Position numbers and translations under genes: made by a program. Of a stretch of 64,000 bases of DNA, positions 15,036-23,527 are shown piece by piece (the first letter of the stretch is position 1; the number at the start of each line of letters is the position of its first letter). Origin of the DNA: Bin87 sp965203855 (lineage in GTDB: Bacteria > Chloroflexota > Dehalococcoidia > Lucifugimonadales > UBA3495); assembly GCA_965203855.1 (NCBI GenBank), contig CBDBDN010000007.1:229568-293567 (forward strand), written 5' to 3'. Below the pieces are notes generated by a model. That model saw only the letters and a program-made list of their open reading frames with translations. It had not been told where the DNA came from and ran no database searches.

Positions 15036-16351
15036 CGCCCCGCTTTCGTACCGCCGGCGCCCGGCGCACTATCCTGTCCGCGGCGGCGCTGCTGCTGGTC
15101 GGCGCATTCGCCGGATGCGGCGGCGACGCCGGGCCGGTAGCGCCGGCCGTATCCGATCCGCCCGCCGCTGCGCCGCCCGCCGCTGCGCCGCCCGCAATTG
15201 AGCCGGCAATGCCGGCCCCCTCGCCAACCGCGCCCCCCGACCGCACCGGCATCTACCCCGACAGCGTCGTTTTCGGCCAGTCCGCCGCCTTCGAAGGCCC
15301 GGCCCAGGAACTGGGCCGCAATATGCGGCTGGGCATTGCAGCCGCTTTCCACGAAAGAAACGAACAGGGCGGCGTACACGGCCGGGAGCTGGAACTGACT
15401 TCCAGAGATGACGGCTACGAACCGGACAAAGCCGTTGCCAACACCCGCGACTTTATCAGCGAGGGCGAAGTGTTCGCCCTGATTGGCGCCGTCGGCACCC
15501 CTACCTCCCGCTCCGCCACCCCGGTAGCCGCCGCCGCCGGCATCCCCTACATTGCCCCGTTCACCGGCGCCGGCTTTCTGCGCGACCCGGAATGGAACAA
15601 CATCATCAACCTGCGCGCCTCCTACGCCCAGGAAACCGAAGCCATGGTAGAGCGCCTGACCACGGATCTGGGCATCAAAGACATTGCCATCGTGTACCAG
15701 GACGACTCCTTCGGGCGGGCCGGCTATTCGGGCGCCACCGCCGCCCTGGAACGCCGGGATATGGAACCCTCCGGCATCGGCGTGTATCCCCGCAACACTA
15801 CCGCAGTCAAAAAAGGGCTGCTGGACATTCAGACCAATGTAACGCCCGAAGCCGTAATCATTATCGGCGCCTACAACCCGGTGGGCGAGCTTATCCTGTG
15901 GGCCAGGCACAGCGGGCTGGAGGACGCCATCTTTATGACCGTATCCTTCGTGGGCAGCAACGCTTTGGCCGAAAAACTCGGCCCCGTCAACTCCGGCGTC
16001 TATGTTACCCAGGTCGTGCCGTTCCCCACCGACAGCGCAATTCCCGTGGTGTCCAATTATCTGAACGCGCTGTCCGAATTCTCCCCGGAGACCGAACCCG
16101 GCTTTGTATCCCTTGAAGGCTACCTGGCCGGCCGGCTGGCCATTATCGGACTGGAACGCTGCGGCCCGGATGTCCACCGGAATTGCTTCCTGGAACAGTT
16201 CCGCCAGCCCGAACCTTTTGACATTGACGGCTTCCGACTGCAATACGGCGCTACCGACAATCAAGGCTCTGACGCCATATTCCTGACCACCATTGGCAAC
16301 GACGGCAAGTACCGCTCGGTCGCTACGCTGGGCGGCAACGCCTTGCAGTAA
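15032..16351 (+). CDS. LivJ-type periplasmic ligand-binding lipoprotein
   Basis: 439 residues. Lipoprotein signal peptide with lipobox LLLVGAFAGC, then a Pro/Ala-rich linker to residue about 75. The rest is the type I periplasmic binding fold of branched-chain amino-acid/urea receptors: GQSAAFEGPAQELGRNMRLG, DGYEPDKAVANTRDFI, IGAVGTPTSRSATPVAAAAG, IAIVYQDDSFGRAG and EGYLAGRLAI. No permease or ATPase genes accompany it. It overlaps the kinase gene before it and precedes a histidine kinase by 23 nt. It therefore more probably presents a ligand to that sensor than feeds a transporter. Confidence 0.85.
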   Translation: MTPRFRTAGARRTILSAAALLLVGAFAGCGGDAGPVAPAVSDPPAAAPPAAAPPAIEPAMPAPSPTAPPDRTGIYPDSVVFGQSAAFEGPAQELGRNMRLGIAAAFHERNEQGGVHGRELELTSRDDGYEPDKAVANTRDFISEGEVFALIGAVGTPTSRSATPVAAAAGIPYIAPFTGAGFLRDPEWNNIINLRASYAQETEAMVERLTTDLGIKDIAIVYQDDSFGRAGYSGATAALERRDMEPSGIGVYPRNTTAVKKGLLDIQTNVTPEAVIIIGAYNPVGELILWARHSGLEDAIFMTVSFVGSNALAEKLGPVNSGVYVTQVVPFPTDSAIPVVSNYLNALSEFSPETEPGFVSLEGYLAGRLAIIGLERCGPDVHRNCFLEQFRQPEPFDIDGFRLQYGATDNQGSDAIFLTTIGNDGKYRSVATLGGNALQ

Positions 16352-16374
16352 AGTAAGCAGTGCGAGGTGCCAAA

Positions 16375-18585
16375 GTGCGTAACCTGCTGCAAAACCGCTA
16401 CAAGATTTCAACCCAACTCTACGCGGCAATCGGCGCCTTTGTGCTGCTTACCATTGCCGCCAGTCTGGTCGGCGTATTTTTCTTTGCCCGCGTCGGCGAC
16501 GCCCAAAGCCAGGTCAACGAAGGCACCGTCCCCGAGCTGGCCGCCGCTTTCGGCGTATCCCGCTACAGCGGTACGCTCGCCGCCGCCGGCCCGCGTCTCA
16601 ATGCCGCGCCCACTCCTCAAGAATGGAATGCCCTGTCAACAGACATCGACAACGCGCACGCCAGCCTTGAGGATGAACTGGAGGAGCTGGAAAAATTCGC
16701 TACGACAATCGGCGGCGCCGAAGCCGGACAGTTTCAGCTGGGCGAGATCCGCACCCAGGCCGATACCCTCCGCAACAACCTGGACGCCATCGCCGCCAAC
16801 AAGCTGAAACAATCCCGTCAAATCAACAGCGCCGACGCAATGTGGCAGGAACTAACCAATCTCCGCATTGAACTGGAACAGGTACTCGTGCCGGGCATTG
16901 ATGATGCTCTCTTTTTCTATCGCACCGGCTATAACCGGCTGGGCGCGCCGCCAGCCTCCCGGGATCAGGATTTCTCGGATACCCATTCCGACCGTTACCG
17001 GCATCTTTCCGCCCTGCGGTCTGAGGGCATCCTCGCTACCCAGCTGCTGGTGCGCGCCTCCGGAGTCGCCAACGCTTCCGATGTGGAACCGCTCCTGGAG
17101 GAGTTTGAATCGGCAAAAGGCCGCATCGAAAGTAGCCTCAACGCACTGAATGAAACGCCGATACACGGCAGCGTTGCGCCCGTATTTGAGCGGCTGTTTG
17201 AAATCGGCCTGCGGCAGGGCAGCGGGTTTGACCTGATGGTGCAGCAGCGCCAGCTGGCCCGGCAGCAGGAAACCCTGCTCAGCGATAACCAGAACATCGC
17301 CCTGGGGCTGGTAAGCGAAGTAACCAAGCTGGTTGCCGTATCAGAGGACAGCGCCGCCGCCGCTACCCTCTCCTCCGAACAAGCTTTCCTTACTGGACGC
17401 ACGCTGCTCATTATCATCAGCGGCGCCAGCGTCATCGCCGCCGTATTAATTGCCTGGCTGTTCGTAGGCCGCGTGCTGTTGCGCCGCCTGGAAATGCTGT
17501 CGGAATGGATGCGGAAAATGGCCGGCGGCGACCTGGAAGCCCAAGCCCAGGCCGACATCGGCGGCAAAGACGAAATCTCCGATATGGCCGCCGCAATGGA
17601 AGTCTTCCGTCAAAACGCCCTGGAAGTCCAGCGCCTCAACCTCGTCGAGGAAATGGCCGAGGAACTCCTCAACAAAAACGAGGAACTGGAAACCGCCATG
17701 GCCGAACTGGACCGGGCGCAAGACCAGATCGTGATGCGGGAAAAACTGGCCGCCCTCGGCGAACTTACCGCCGGCGTCGCCCACGAAATCCGCAACCCCC
17801 TCAACTTCGTCAAAAACTTCTCCGAAGGCTCCGCCGACCTGCTAGAGGAATTGCAGGAAACCCTGGACGAAAGCATCGACAAGCTGGACGAAAAACAGCA
17901 GGAGCTAATCCGCGATATATCGTCCGACCTCAGCGAAAACATGGAGCGCATCCGCACCCACGGCGAGCGCGCCGACCGCATCGTCCACGATATGCTCATG
18001 ATGGGCCGCGACTCCGGCGAACACGAACTTACCGACATCAACCGCCTGCTGGACCAAAACGCCCGCCTCGCCTACCACAGCGCCCGCGCCACCAACCAGA
18101 ACTTCCAAATGGAAATCGTGCAAACCGACCTGGACCCCGAAATGGGCCAGCTGGAAGTTATCCCCCAGGACCTGGGCCGCGTGTTCCTCAATATGGTCAG
18201 CAACGCCTGCGACGCTACCGATATGAAACGCGCCGCGCCCGAAACCGACAGCGGCTATATGCCTACCCTCTGGCTCAGCACCAAACGGGACGCGGAACAC
18301 GCCGACATCATCATCAAAGACAACGGGCTGGGCATACCCGAACACCTCGTTGACCAGATTTTCAACCCGTTCTTCACCACCAAGCCTACCGACCGCGGCA
18401 CCGGGCTGGGCCTCGCCATCACCAGCGACATCGTCCGCCAGCACGGCGGCACTATCCTGGTGGACACCGAAGCGGGCGAATACACGCAAATGACCATCCG
18501 GCTGCCGCTGGAGCCCTTCGCCGCCGAAACTGCCGTGGCCGAAGCAGCCGCAGCCAGCGCGGAACCAGTCGCCGCCGGAGATTAA
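16375..18585 (+). CDS. Membrane sensor histidine kinase (HAMP-HisKA-HATPase)
   Basis: 736 residues from GTG 16375, which has GAGGTG 7 nt upstream; a GTG at 16360 is also in frame. TM1 is near residues 18-40 and TM2 near 340-365, enclosing about 300 extracytoplasmic residues that are helical and could contact the lipoprotein encoded upstream. A HAMP domain follows (SEWMRKMAGGDLEAQ). Then come a coiled coil, the H box ELTAGVAHEIRNPLNFVKNF with His near 470, the N box FLNMVSNACDAT near 605, and G boxes DNGLGIPEH and GTGLGLAI. It is the last gene of the operon and the likely donor for the receiver domain of the phosphatase. Confidence 0.92.
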   Translation: MRNLLQNRYKISTQLYAAIGAFVLLTIAASLVGVFFFARVGDAQSQVNEGTVPELAAAFGVSRYSGTLAAAGPRLNAAPTPQEWNALSTDIDNAHASLEDELEELEKFATTIGGAEAGQFQLGEIRTQADTLRNNLDAIAANKLKQSRQINSADAMWQELTNLRIELEQVLVPGIDDALFFYRTGYNRLGAPPASRDQDFSDTHSDRYRHLSALRSEGILATQLLVRASGVANASDVEPLLEEFESAKGRIESSLNALNETPIHGSVAPVFERLFEIGLRQGSGFDLMVQQRQLARQQETLLSDNQNIALGLVSEVTKLVAVSEDSAAAATLSSEQAFLTGRTLLIIISGASVIAAVLIAWLFVGRVLLRRLEMLSEWMRKMAGGDLEAQAQADIGGKDEISDMAAAMEVFRQNALEVQRLNLVEEMAEELLNKNEELETAMAELDRAQDQIVMREKLAALGELTAGVAHEIRNPLNFVKNFSEGSADLLEELQETLDESIDKLDEKQQELIRDISSDLSENMERIRTHGERADRIVHDMLMMGRDSGEHELTDINRLLDQNARLAYHSARATNQNFQMEIVQTDLDPEMGQLEVIPQDLGRVFLNMVSNACDATDMKRAAPETDSGYMPTLWLSTKRDAEHADIIIKDNGLGIPEHLVDQIFNPFFTTKPTDRGTGLGLAITSDIVRQHGGTILVDTEAGEYTQMTIRLPLEPFAAETAVAEAAAASAEPVAAGD

Positions 18586-18588
18586 CCG

Positions 18589-18618
18589 GCGGCGGGGCGA
18601 GCGCCGATTCCCCGCCGC
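18589..18618. terminator. Hairpin between convergent genes
   Basis: A GCGGCGGGG / CCCCGCCGC stem (9 bp, 12-nt loop) fills the gap between the histidine kinase and the convergent DUF502 gene. There is no T run, so it may be a weak bidirectional terminator or an mRNA 3' protecting structure. Confidence 0.4.
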
Positions 18619-19350
18619 TTACTCCGCGCGGGTTTCGTAGTAGCCCACCAGACTGTCCCGGCCGGCATCGTCTGGCATCCGCGCCAGCGATATGGCGTTG
18701 GGCAGAACGATGCCGCCGGAAAACACCAGCTTCATCGCATCCTCAACCGTCATCCCCGTCTCCAGCACATGATCCTCGTTGACGAAAGCCATATTCCCCG
18801 AAGTCGGGTTGGGAACAGTCGGTATGTACACTACCACCAGAGACTGATCCATTTCGGCTGAGTAAGCCCTTCCCGTAACGAACCCCAGGGCAACCATCCC
18901 TTCCCGCGGCCACTCCAGAAAGACGACGCGGCTGAAACGATATTGCGTCGTCAGCGTGGCCGTAGCCTGCTCGGTTACTCCGTACACCGTCTTGAGCACC
19001 GGGACGCTGTTCATCGCCGTGTTTTTCCAGCGCATCAAAGTCCGCCCGGCAGGAACCGACAGCAGCAGCCCGACCAGGTAAAACAGCAAAATCGCGAGGA
19101 GCAAGCCCAATCCCGGGAAAACCCAGCGCGTCCAGCCCGGATCTCCCAGCGTAAAGGTGCCAATGATGGCCCGCAGTGCGGTATCCGTGTAGTCGATAAC
19201 CAGCGCAACGACGATAATGGTTACCAGCAGCGGCACTAGTTCCATCAGCCCGTTCAGCGTCTTGCCCTGTATGTGGTTCTTGATGCGGCCCAACGCTCCG
19301 GGTTTGCGATTCGCAACCGGGGGCGTCGGTTCCTGATTGACGCTGCTCAT
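18619..19350 (-). CDS. DUF502 family membrane protein
   Basis: 243 residues. Two hydrophobic segments near residues 38-60 and 80-105 are followed by the characteristic DUF502 body: VPVLKTVYGVTEQ, FSRVVFLEWPREGMVALGFVTG, VYIPTVPNPTSG and VEDAMKLVFSGG. Plant and bacterial members are small membrane proteins of unclear role. It stands alone between a signalling operon and repeats. Confidence 0.88.
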   Translation of the reverse strand: MSSVNQEPTPPVANRKPGALGRIKNHIQGKTLNGLMELVPLLVTIIVVALVIDYTDTALRAIIGTFTLGDPGWTRWVFPGLGLLLAILLFYLVGLLLSVPAGRTLMRWKNTAMNSVPVLKTVYGVTEQATATLTTQYRFSRVVFLEWPREGMVALGFVTGRAYSAEMDQSLVVVYIPTVPNPTSGNMAFVNEDHVLETGMTVEDAMKLVFSGGIVLPNAISLARMPDDAGRDSLVGYYETRAE

Positions 19351-19496
19351 ATCGTTATCTCGCCTCTGCTAGGCCGCCAGCGGGATGCAATAGAATGGAA
19401 CGGAATGAATATCTGCCAGCCTGTCGGCGCCAACAGGCTAACATAATTCCCCAATATGGGCAAACGCCGCCCCGCATCAACCAGCATTCCAAGCCA

Positions 19497-19634
19497 TCCC
19501 AACCGGCATTCCGGCGCAAGCCAGAATCCACGTCGTCCCCGGCGTTGACCACATCATCCCCGTGGATGTCTCCTAACCGTCATTCCGGCGCAAGCCGGAA
19601 TCCACGCCCAAACCCCAGTGCCGTCATTCCAAAC
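19497..19634. repeat. REP-like palindromes before IS30 copy 2
   Basis: Copies near 19508 (right half changed to CCAGAATCC) and 19581-19600 (perfect), plus a half copy at 19621. The 19351-19497 stretch shows no gene. Confidence 0.75.
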
Positions 19635-20482
19635 TGTGGGTTCACATTTCAAGCGCAACGCGGCGGCGGCGAATACTGCGGCGGGCGCCCGGTAGCCAAG
19701 GCGCTGCCGGGGCGTATTGTGGTACGCCTGAATTGCAGCGGTGAGCTGCGACGCCCGGATTTGTTCAAGTCGGTGCAGCGCGGCAGAAACTGCCGCAGCC
19801 GGCCGCTGGCATTCTCAATTCCACCATTCTGCCACGGCGACAGCATCCGCAGCAGCGCGGCCCCGATTGCCGAACTGCATCAAGGTAGCCTCCAAATGGC
19901 CGGGCGTGCGGCGGTCAGCGGCCTCCGGACTGCGCCCGGGTTGTGTTGGGATTAGTGGCGGCGTCCCGCCCGGAATGCGGACGATGGCATTGCCGCAGCG
20001 CCGCCCGCGCCGGCCCCGCTTGGACTTGCCCCGCGGCAGGTAAAGCCGCCAGGAGCAGTTCTTGGTGCGGGCCAGTTGAGCGTAGATGAAGCGGTAGATG
20101 CTTTCGTGGGAGGTGACCGGGCGTCCGTAATCCGGGGCCAGGCGGCCCGACGCCTGGGCCGGCGACCAGCCGGCGCGCAACCCGGACCGCACATCATCCC
20201 GCAAGGGGGCGCCCCGTTCCAGTCGGGCGCCCCGCCAGCCGAGGGCTTGGGCCTGCTGTTGCGCGTATGCGTGCTGATAGCCGCCGTTGGCGGAGACATT
20301 GCGGTTTAGCTCCCGCGAGATGGCAGACGACGCGCGATCCAAAGCGGCCGCGATTTCGGGGACGGAGCAGCCCGCGGTCCATAAGCGGGCAATTTCGCAG
20401 CGCTCAACGATGCTGAGTTGCTGATAGCGCGTTCCCGTGGCAACGGCATAACCTGGCGTTGCACTTCGTTGGTGAGTTTAGA
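19635..20482 (-). mobile_element. IS30-family insertion sequence, copy 2 (internally deleted)
   Basis: It has the same termini as 1955-2997 but is only about 848 bp, so roughly 195 bp are missing from the region encoding the catalytic core. It sits between a forward and a reverse REP palindrome. Confidence 0.8.
19649..20438 (-). pseudogene. Degenerate IS30 transposase
   Basis: The N-terminal half aligns with copy 1 but the start codon is ACG (20436-20438) instead of ATG. The frame runs through the helix-turn-helix (SVPEIAAALDRASSAISREL) to about 19856. There the deletion joins FGNRGRA to an out-of-phase remnant of the core. The first catalytic Asp is changed (GHLEAT), the second is deleted, and the Glu region survives in another frame (QNGGIENASGRLRQFLPR). 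A further frameshift follows. It cannot encode an active enzyme. Confidence 0.85.
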
Positions 20483-20576
20483 TTCTGGCTTGCGCCGGAA
20501 TGACGGCCGTAGTAGCATCGCAATGAAGTAACAGACGCTGGACTGCCGTAAATCATAATTTGACTACACGCTCTGG
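20480..20576 (-). repeat. Reverse REP arm plus GCGTGT-type terminal module
   Basis: It begins with the reverse arm GATTCTGGCTTGCGCCGGAA. Read on the minus strand it ends GCGTGTAGTCAAATTATGAT, then TTACGGCAGTCC, related to segments at 23450-23495, 37685-37778 and 59464-59530. This fills the gap before the transglutaminase gene. Confidence 0.6.
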
Positions 20577-20599
20577 TTGAACCGCAGCCCTAACTAATT

Positions 20600-23218
20600 A
20601 TGGCAGCCGCAGCCCCCAACATTACCGATACCGCTACCGCGCCCGCAGCTGCCGCACGCGTCCCGCCCCCGTCCGGCCGGGATGCCTGGCACCCCGGCGC
20701 AATCGCCGGCTGGTTGTGGCGCCAACTCGCCATAGTGCGCCCCCCGGACGGCTGGATCAGCGCCGCCCTCCTCGCCCTCAATATGATTATCGTCGTGTGG
20801 TCGGTGGAAGTGGCCGACTGGGCGCCGACGCCCTCTCTGGCCCTGGTCATCCTGCTGGGGATACTGGCCGCGCTGCTGCTGGCGCGCCTCCCGGTTTGGG
20901 GCGCGCTGCTTTTGCCGGCCGGTTTGCTGCTCGGCGCGGTTGTCGTCGCCTGGCAGATGACCGCAGGAGCGCCGGACGAGCTACAGGTTGACACTGTAGC
21001 CCAGCTGCTCCAAAGGTTGGCATTATGGCTGCAAGCGGCGCGCAGTGAGGGCATCAGCATTGACCCGCTGCCCTTTGCCACTGGCTTGACCATTGCCGCG
21101 TGGCTGTCCGGGCTGCTGGCCGGCTGGGCCTTTTTCCGGTATCGCAACTTCTGGGGCGTCTTCGCCATGGGGTCGCTGGGCCTGCTGTCCAACCTGACTT
21201 TTCTGCCGCAAAACGCCAGCGTGTACCTTGCCCTCTATCTTTTCACCGGGCTGCTGCTGGTAGGATGGGTGCAATCGGTGCGCTCCCGCCAACGCTGGGA
21301 TGCCCAAGGCCGCATCTACGACGGGCATCTGGGCATCCTGACCATGAGCGACTCCGCGGTTGTCGCGCTGATTGCGCTGGTAGTCGCTTTTCTAATTCCG
21401 GTAGGCGGCCAGTGGGGGCCGGCCAACTCCGTCTATGCCTTTACCCGCGCCCCGCTGGTATCCTGGGAAGAGGATTTCAACCGGCTGTTTGCCGGCTTGC
21501 CCGCCCGCCGCCCGCTGCCCTACCGCATCTGGGGCGATGCCATGGCCTTCCAGGGCACCATCAACCCTACCGATACCCCCGTGCTGCAAGTCAGCTCCCC
21601 GGTAGCGCTGTACTGGAAAGCGCGCTCTTATGCTACCTATACCCACGAAGGCTGGATTTCCGAGGGTACGCAGCTGCAAGAGCCCGGCTGGCAGCCCGAG
21701 TTCAGCGCGCCCAGCGCCGACCAAGAGCGGTTCAATGTATCCTTCCAGGTAGTTCCCAACTACGACAGCCGAAGCGTGTTCGCCGGCGGCCAGACCCTGG
21801 GCGCCGACCGCGACATCCACTTTGAAACTTTCGACTCGCCCCGCTATGTAATTGACCCTTACGCCGGCAGCCCCGACCCCAATCTGCCCGCAGCGCTGGC
21901 CTCGGCCGTCAACGCGGTCAGCGCAGTTGTACAAGCCGACCCGTCCGCCGCCGACCATACCGTCGCCCGCGCTTTGGCGGCCCCCTTTACGCTGGAATCC
22001 ATAGCACGCAACGCCGCCGGCGCAATCCTCAAAGCAACCATTGCCGAAACGGTGCCAGCGCAGCCCGATGTCTTGTCGGTGCGGACGGCGCGCGGCCCGG
22101 CCGACTCCGGCGTCCCCTACCGCATTACCGCATCCGTATCCACCGCCAAGCCCGACGACCTCCGTACCGCCGGCGCCGACTACGCCCCCTGGGTCTGGTC
22201 GCGCTACACTGCATTGCCGGACGATATGCCGCCGCGCGTGGCCGAGCTGGCCGCCAGCATCACCGCCGGCGCCGCCACGCCTTACGACCAGGCCATCGCG
22301 GTAGAATCCTACCTGAAAAATAATTACGCTTACAACCTCACCATCGACCCGCCGCCCTTCGGCGCAGACGGCGTTGACCACTTCCTGTTTGAAAGCCGGC
22401 AGGGTTACAGCGAATACTTCGGCTCGGCAATGACGGTGCTGCTCCGCAGCGTAGGCATCCCCGCCCGAATGGTTGCCGGATACACCGCCGGCAATCCCCT
22501 ACCTGATTCCGACGTGTATATCGTAGCCGACCATCATAGCCACGGCTGGACGGAAGTCTATTTCAACGGCTACGGCTGGATACCCTTTGAGCCGACGCCC
22601 GGCAAATCCATCCCGGCAGTAGCCGCCCCTATGCCAGACGAAGCCCCCGCCGCCGTCTCTGCCAGCTCCGGTATAGCCGGCGAATTGCCCTGCGAGATTG
22701 AGGAGGACTGCGAGGATGAGGACGACTTGCTGAGCGATGCCGGCGCCGGGCCGGCCGGCGCCGCTGCCGCCGGCTGGATGGCGCCCCTGCGCCGGGCGCT
22801 GCCTTGGGTCGGCGGTATCGCCGCCGCCATCCTGGTGGTTGCCGGCGCCGGCGCCGCTGCCTGGCGCGCGCTGCTGTCCACCCCCAGCGACATACCGTCC
22901 GCATACCGCCGGCTGCGGCGATTGAGTCGGCTGGCATCATTAGGGCCGCTGCCGCATCAAACGCCGCACCAGTGGGCCGCCGCCATCGCCGCTGCCCTGC
23001 CGGAACAGCAGGCGCCGGTAGCCGCCATCGTCGGCGCCTACGCCCGCCATACTTACGCCGCCCGCCCGCCCGCAGATCCCGACGCAGACCCTAACGCAGC
23101 CATTAATCTAAACGAAGCGTGGAACCGCCTGCGCTTCCCCCTGCTGCTGTACGCCATCCGCCGCCGGGATACCGCGCCCCGGCCCGCTACCGCACCGCCA
23201 GGCAGCCCAAGCGGCTGA
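20600..23218 (+). CDS. Transglutaminase-like membrane protein (TgpA type) with catalytic Cys replaced by Ser
   Basis: 872 residues. The N-terminal 270 residues contain about six hydrophobic segments (DUF3488/TgpA_N). The extracytoplasmic transglutaminase core spans roughly 520-670. A further TM segment lies near 745-765 and a DUF4129-like cytoplasmic tail after it (PSDIPSAYRRLRRLS). In the family the motif is GYCxxF(A/G)SA with a nucleophilic Cys. Here it reads QGYSEYFGSAMTVLLRSVG, so residue 604 is Ser (AGC 22409-22411). The partner His (HSHGWTEV, near 648) and acidic residue (PFEPTPG, near 664) are kept. It pairs with the DUF58 gene 309 nt downstream. Confidence 0.87.
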   Translation: MAAAAPNITDTATAPAAAARVPPPSGRDAWHPGAIAGWLWRQLAIVRPPDGWISAALLALNMIIVVWSVEVADWAPTPSLALVILLGILAALLLARLPVWGALLLPAGLLLGAVVVAWQMTAGAPDELQVDTVAQLLQRLALWLQAARSEGISIDPLPFATGLTIAAWLSGLLAGWAFFRYRNFWGVFAMGSLGLLSNLTFLPQNASVYLALYLFTGLLLVGWVQSVRSRQRWDAQGRIYDGHLGILTMSDSAVVALIALVVAFLIPVGGQWGPANSVYAFTRAPLVSWEEDFNRLFAGLPARRPLPYRIWGDAMAFQGTINPTDTPVLQVSSPVALYWKARSYATYTHEGWISEGTQLQEPGWQPEFSAPSADQERFNVSFQVVPNYDSRSVFAGGQTLGADRDIHFETFDSPRYVIDPYAGSPDPNLPAALASAVNAVSAVVQADPSAADHTVARALAAPFTLESIARNAAGAILKATIAETVPAQPDVLSVRTARGPADSGVPYRITASVSTAKPDDLRTAGADYAPWVWSRYTALPDDMPPRVAELAASITAGAATPYDQAIAVESYLKNNYAYNLTIDPPPFGADGVDHFLFESRQGYSEYFGSAMTVLLRSVGIPARMVAGYTAGNPLPDSDVYIVADHHSHGWTEVYFNGYGWIPFEPTPGKSIPAVAAPMPDEAPAAVSASSGIAGELPCEIEEDCEDEDDLLSDAGAGPAGAAAAGWMAPLRRALPWVGGIAAAILVVAGAGAAAWRALLSTPSDIPSAYRRLRRLSRLASLGPLPHQTPHQWAAAIAAALPEQQAPVAAIVGAYARHTYAARPPADPDADPNAAINLNEAWNRLRFPLLLYAIRRRDTAPRPATAPPGSPSG

Positions 23219-23230
23219 TGCGCGTCCAAT

Positions 23231-23350
23231 CCAACCGTCATTCCGACCAAGCAACTGTGGCGCATCCTCCCCAACCGTCATTCCGGCCAGGCAACTGTGG
23301 AGCATCCTCCCCAACCGTCATTCCGGCCAAGCAACTGTGGAGCATCCTCC
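23231..23350. repeat. Three exact-length 40-bp tandem repeats
   Basis: Units start at 23231, 23271 and 23311. Each reads CCAACCGTCATTCCG then RCCAAGCAACTGTGG and MGCATCCTCC. Each carries half of the REP palindrome, and the third leads directly into the inverted-repeat element at 23355. Confidence 0.9.
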
Positions 23351-23354
23351 CCAA

Positions 23355-23495
23355 CCGTCATTCTGGCGCAAGCCGGAATCTATAGCTACCGGTTCCATCA
23401 TCGTAGTGGCAGATTACGACGCCGGATCCCGGCTTGCGCCAGAATGACGGTAATTTTGAGCTAGTAATGACGGCAAATTTGATGACACGCCCTAA
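23355..23495 (-). repeat. 96-bp inverted-repeat element plus terminal module
   Basis: Arms at 23355-23380 and 23425-23450 are inverted copies. Both carry the unusual T in ATTCTGGCG. Read on the minus strand, the interior (CGGCGTCGTAATCTGCC, later GATGGAACC, GCTATAGATTCCGG) matches the elements at 37589 and 61505. A module reading AGGGCGTGTCATCAAATTTG on the minus strand follows to 23495. Confidence 0.8.
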
Positions 23496-23527
23496 CTCCC
23501 AGAAAAGGGCAGAGTAAAGGCCGCATT

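Noticed and set aside
14780..16429. 549-codon open frame opposite the kinase and lipoprotein genes
   Set aside because: Antisense shadow with Gly/Arg-rich low complexity.
21392..22381. 329-codon open frame opposite the transglutaminase gene
   Set aside because: Antisense shadow, no motif.
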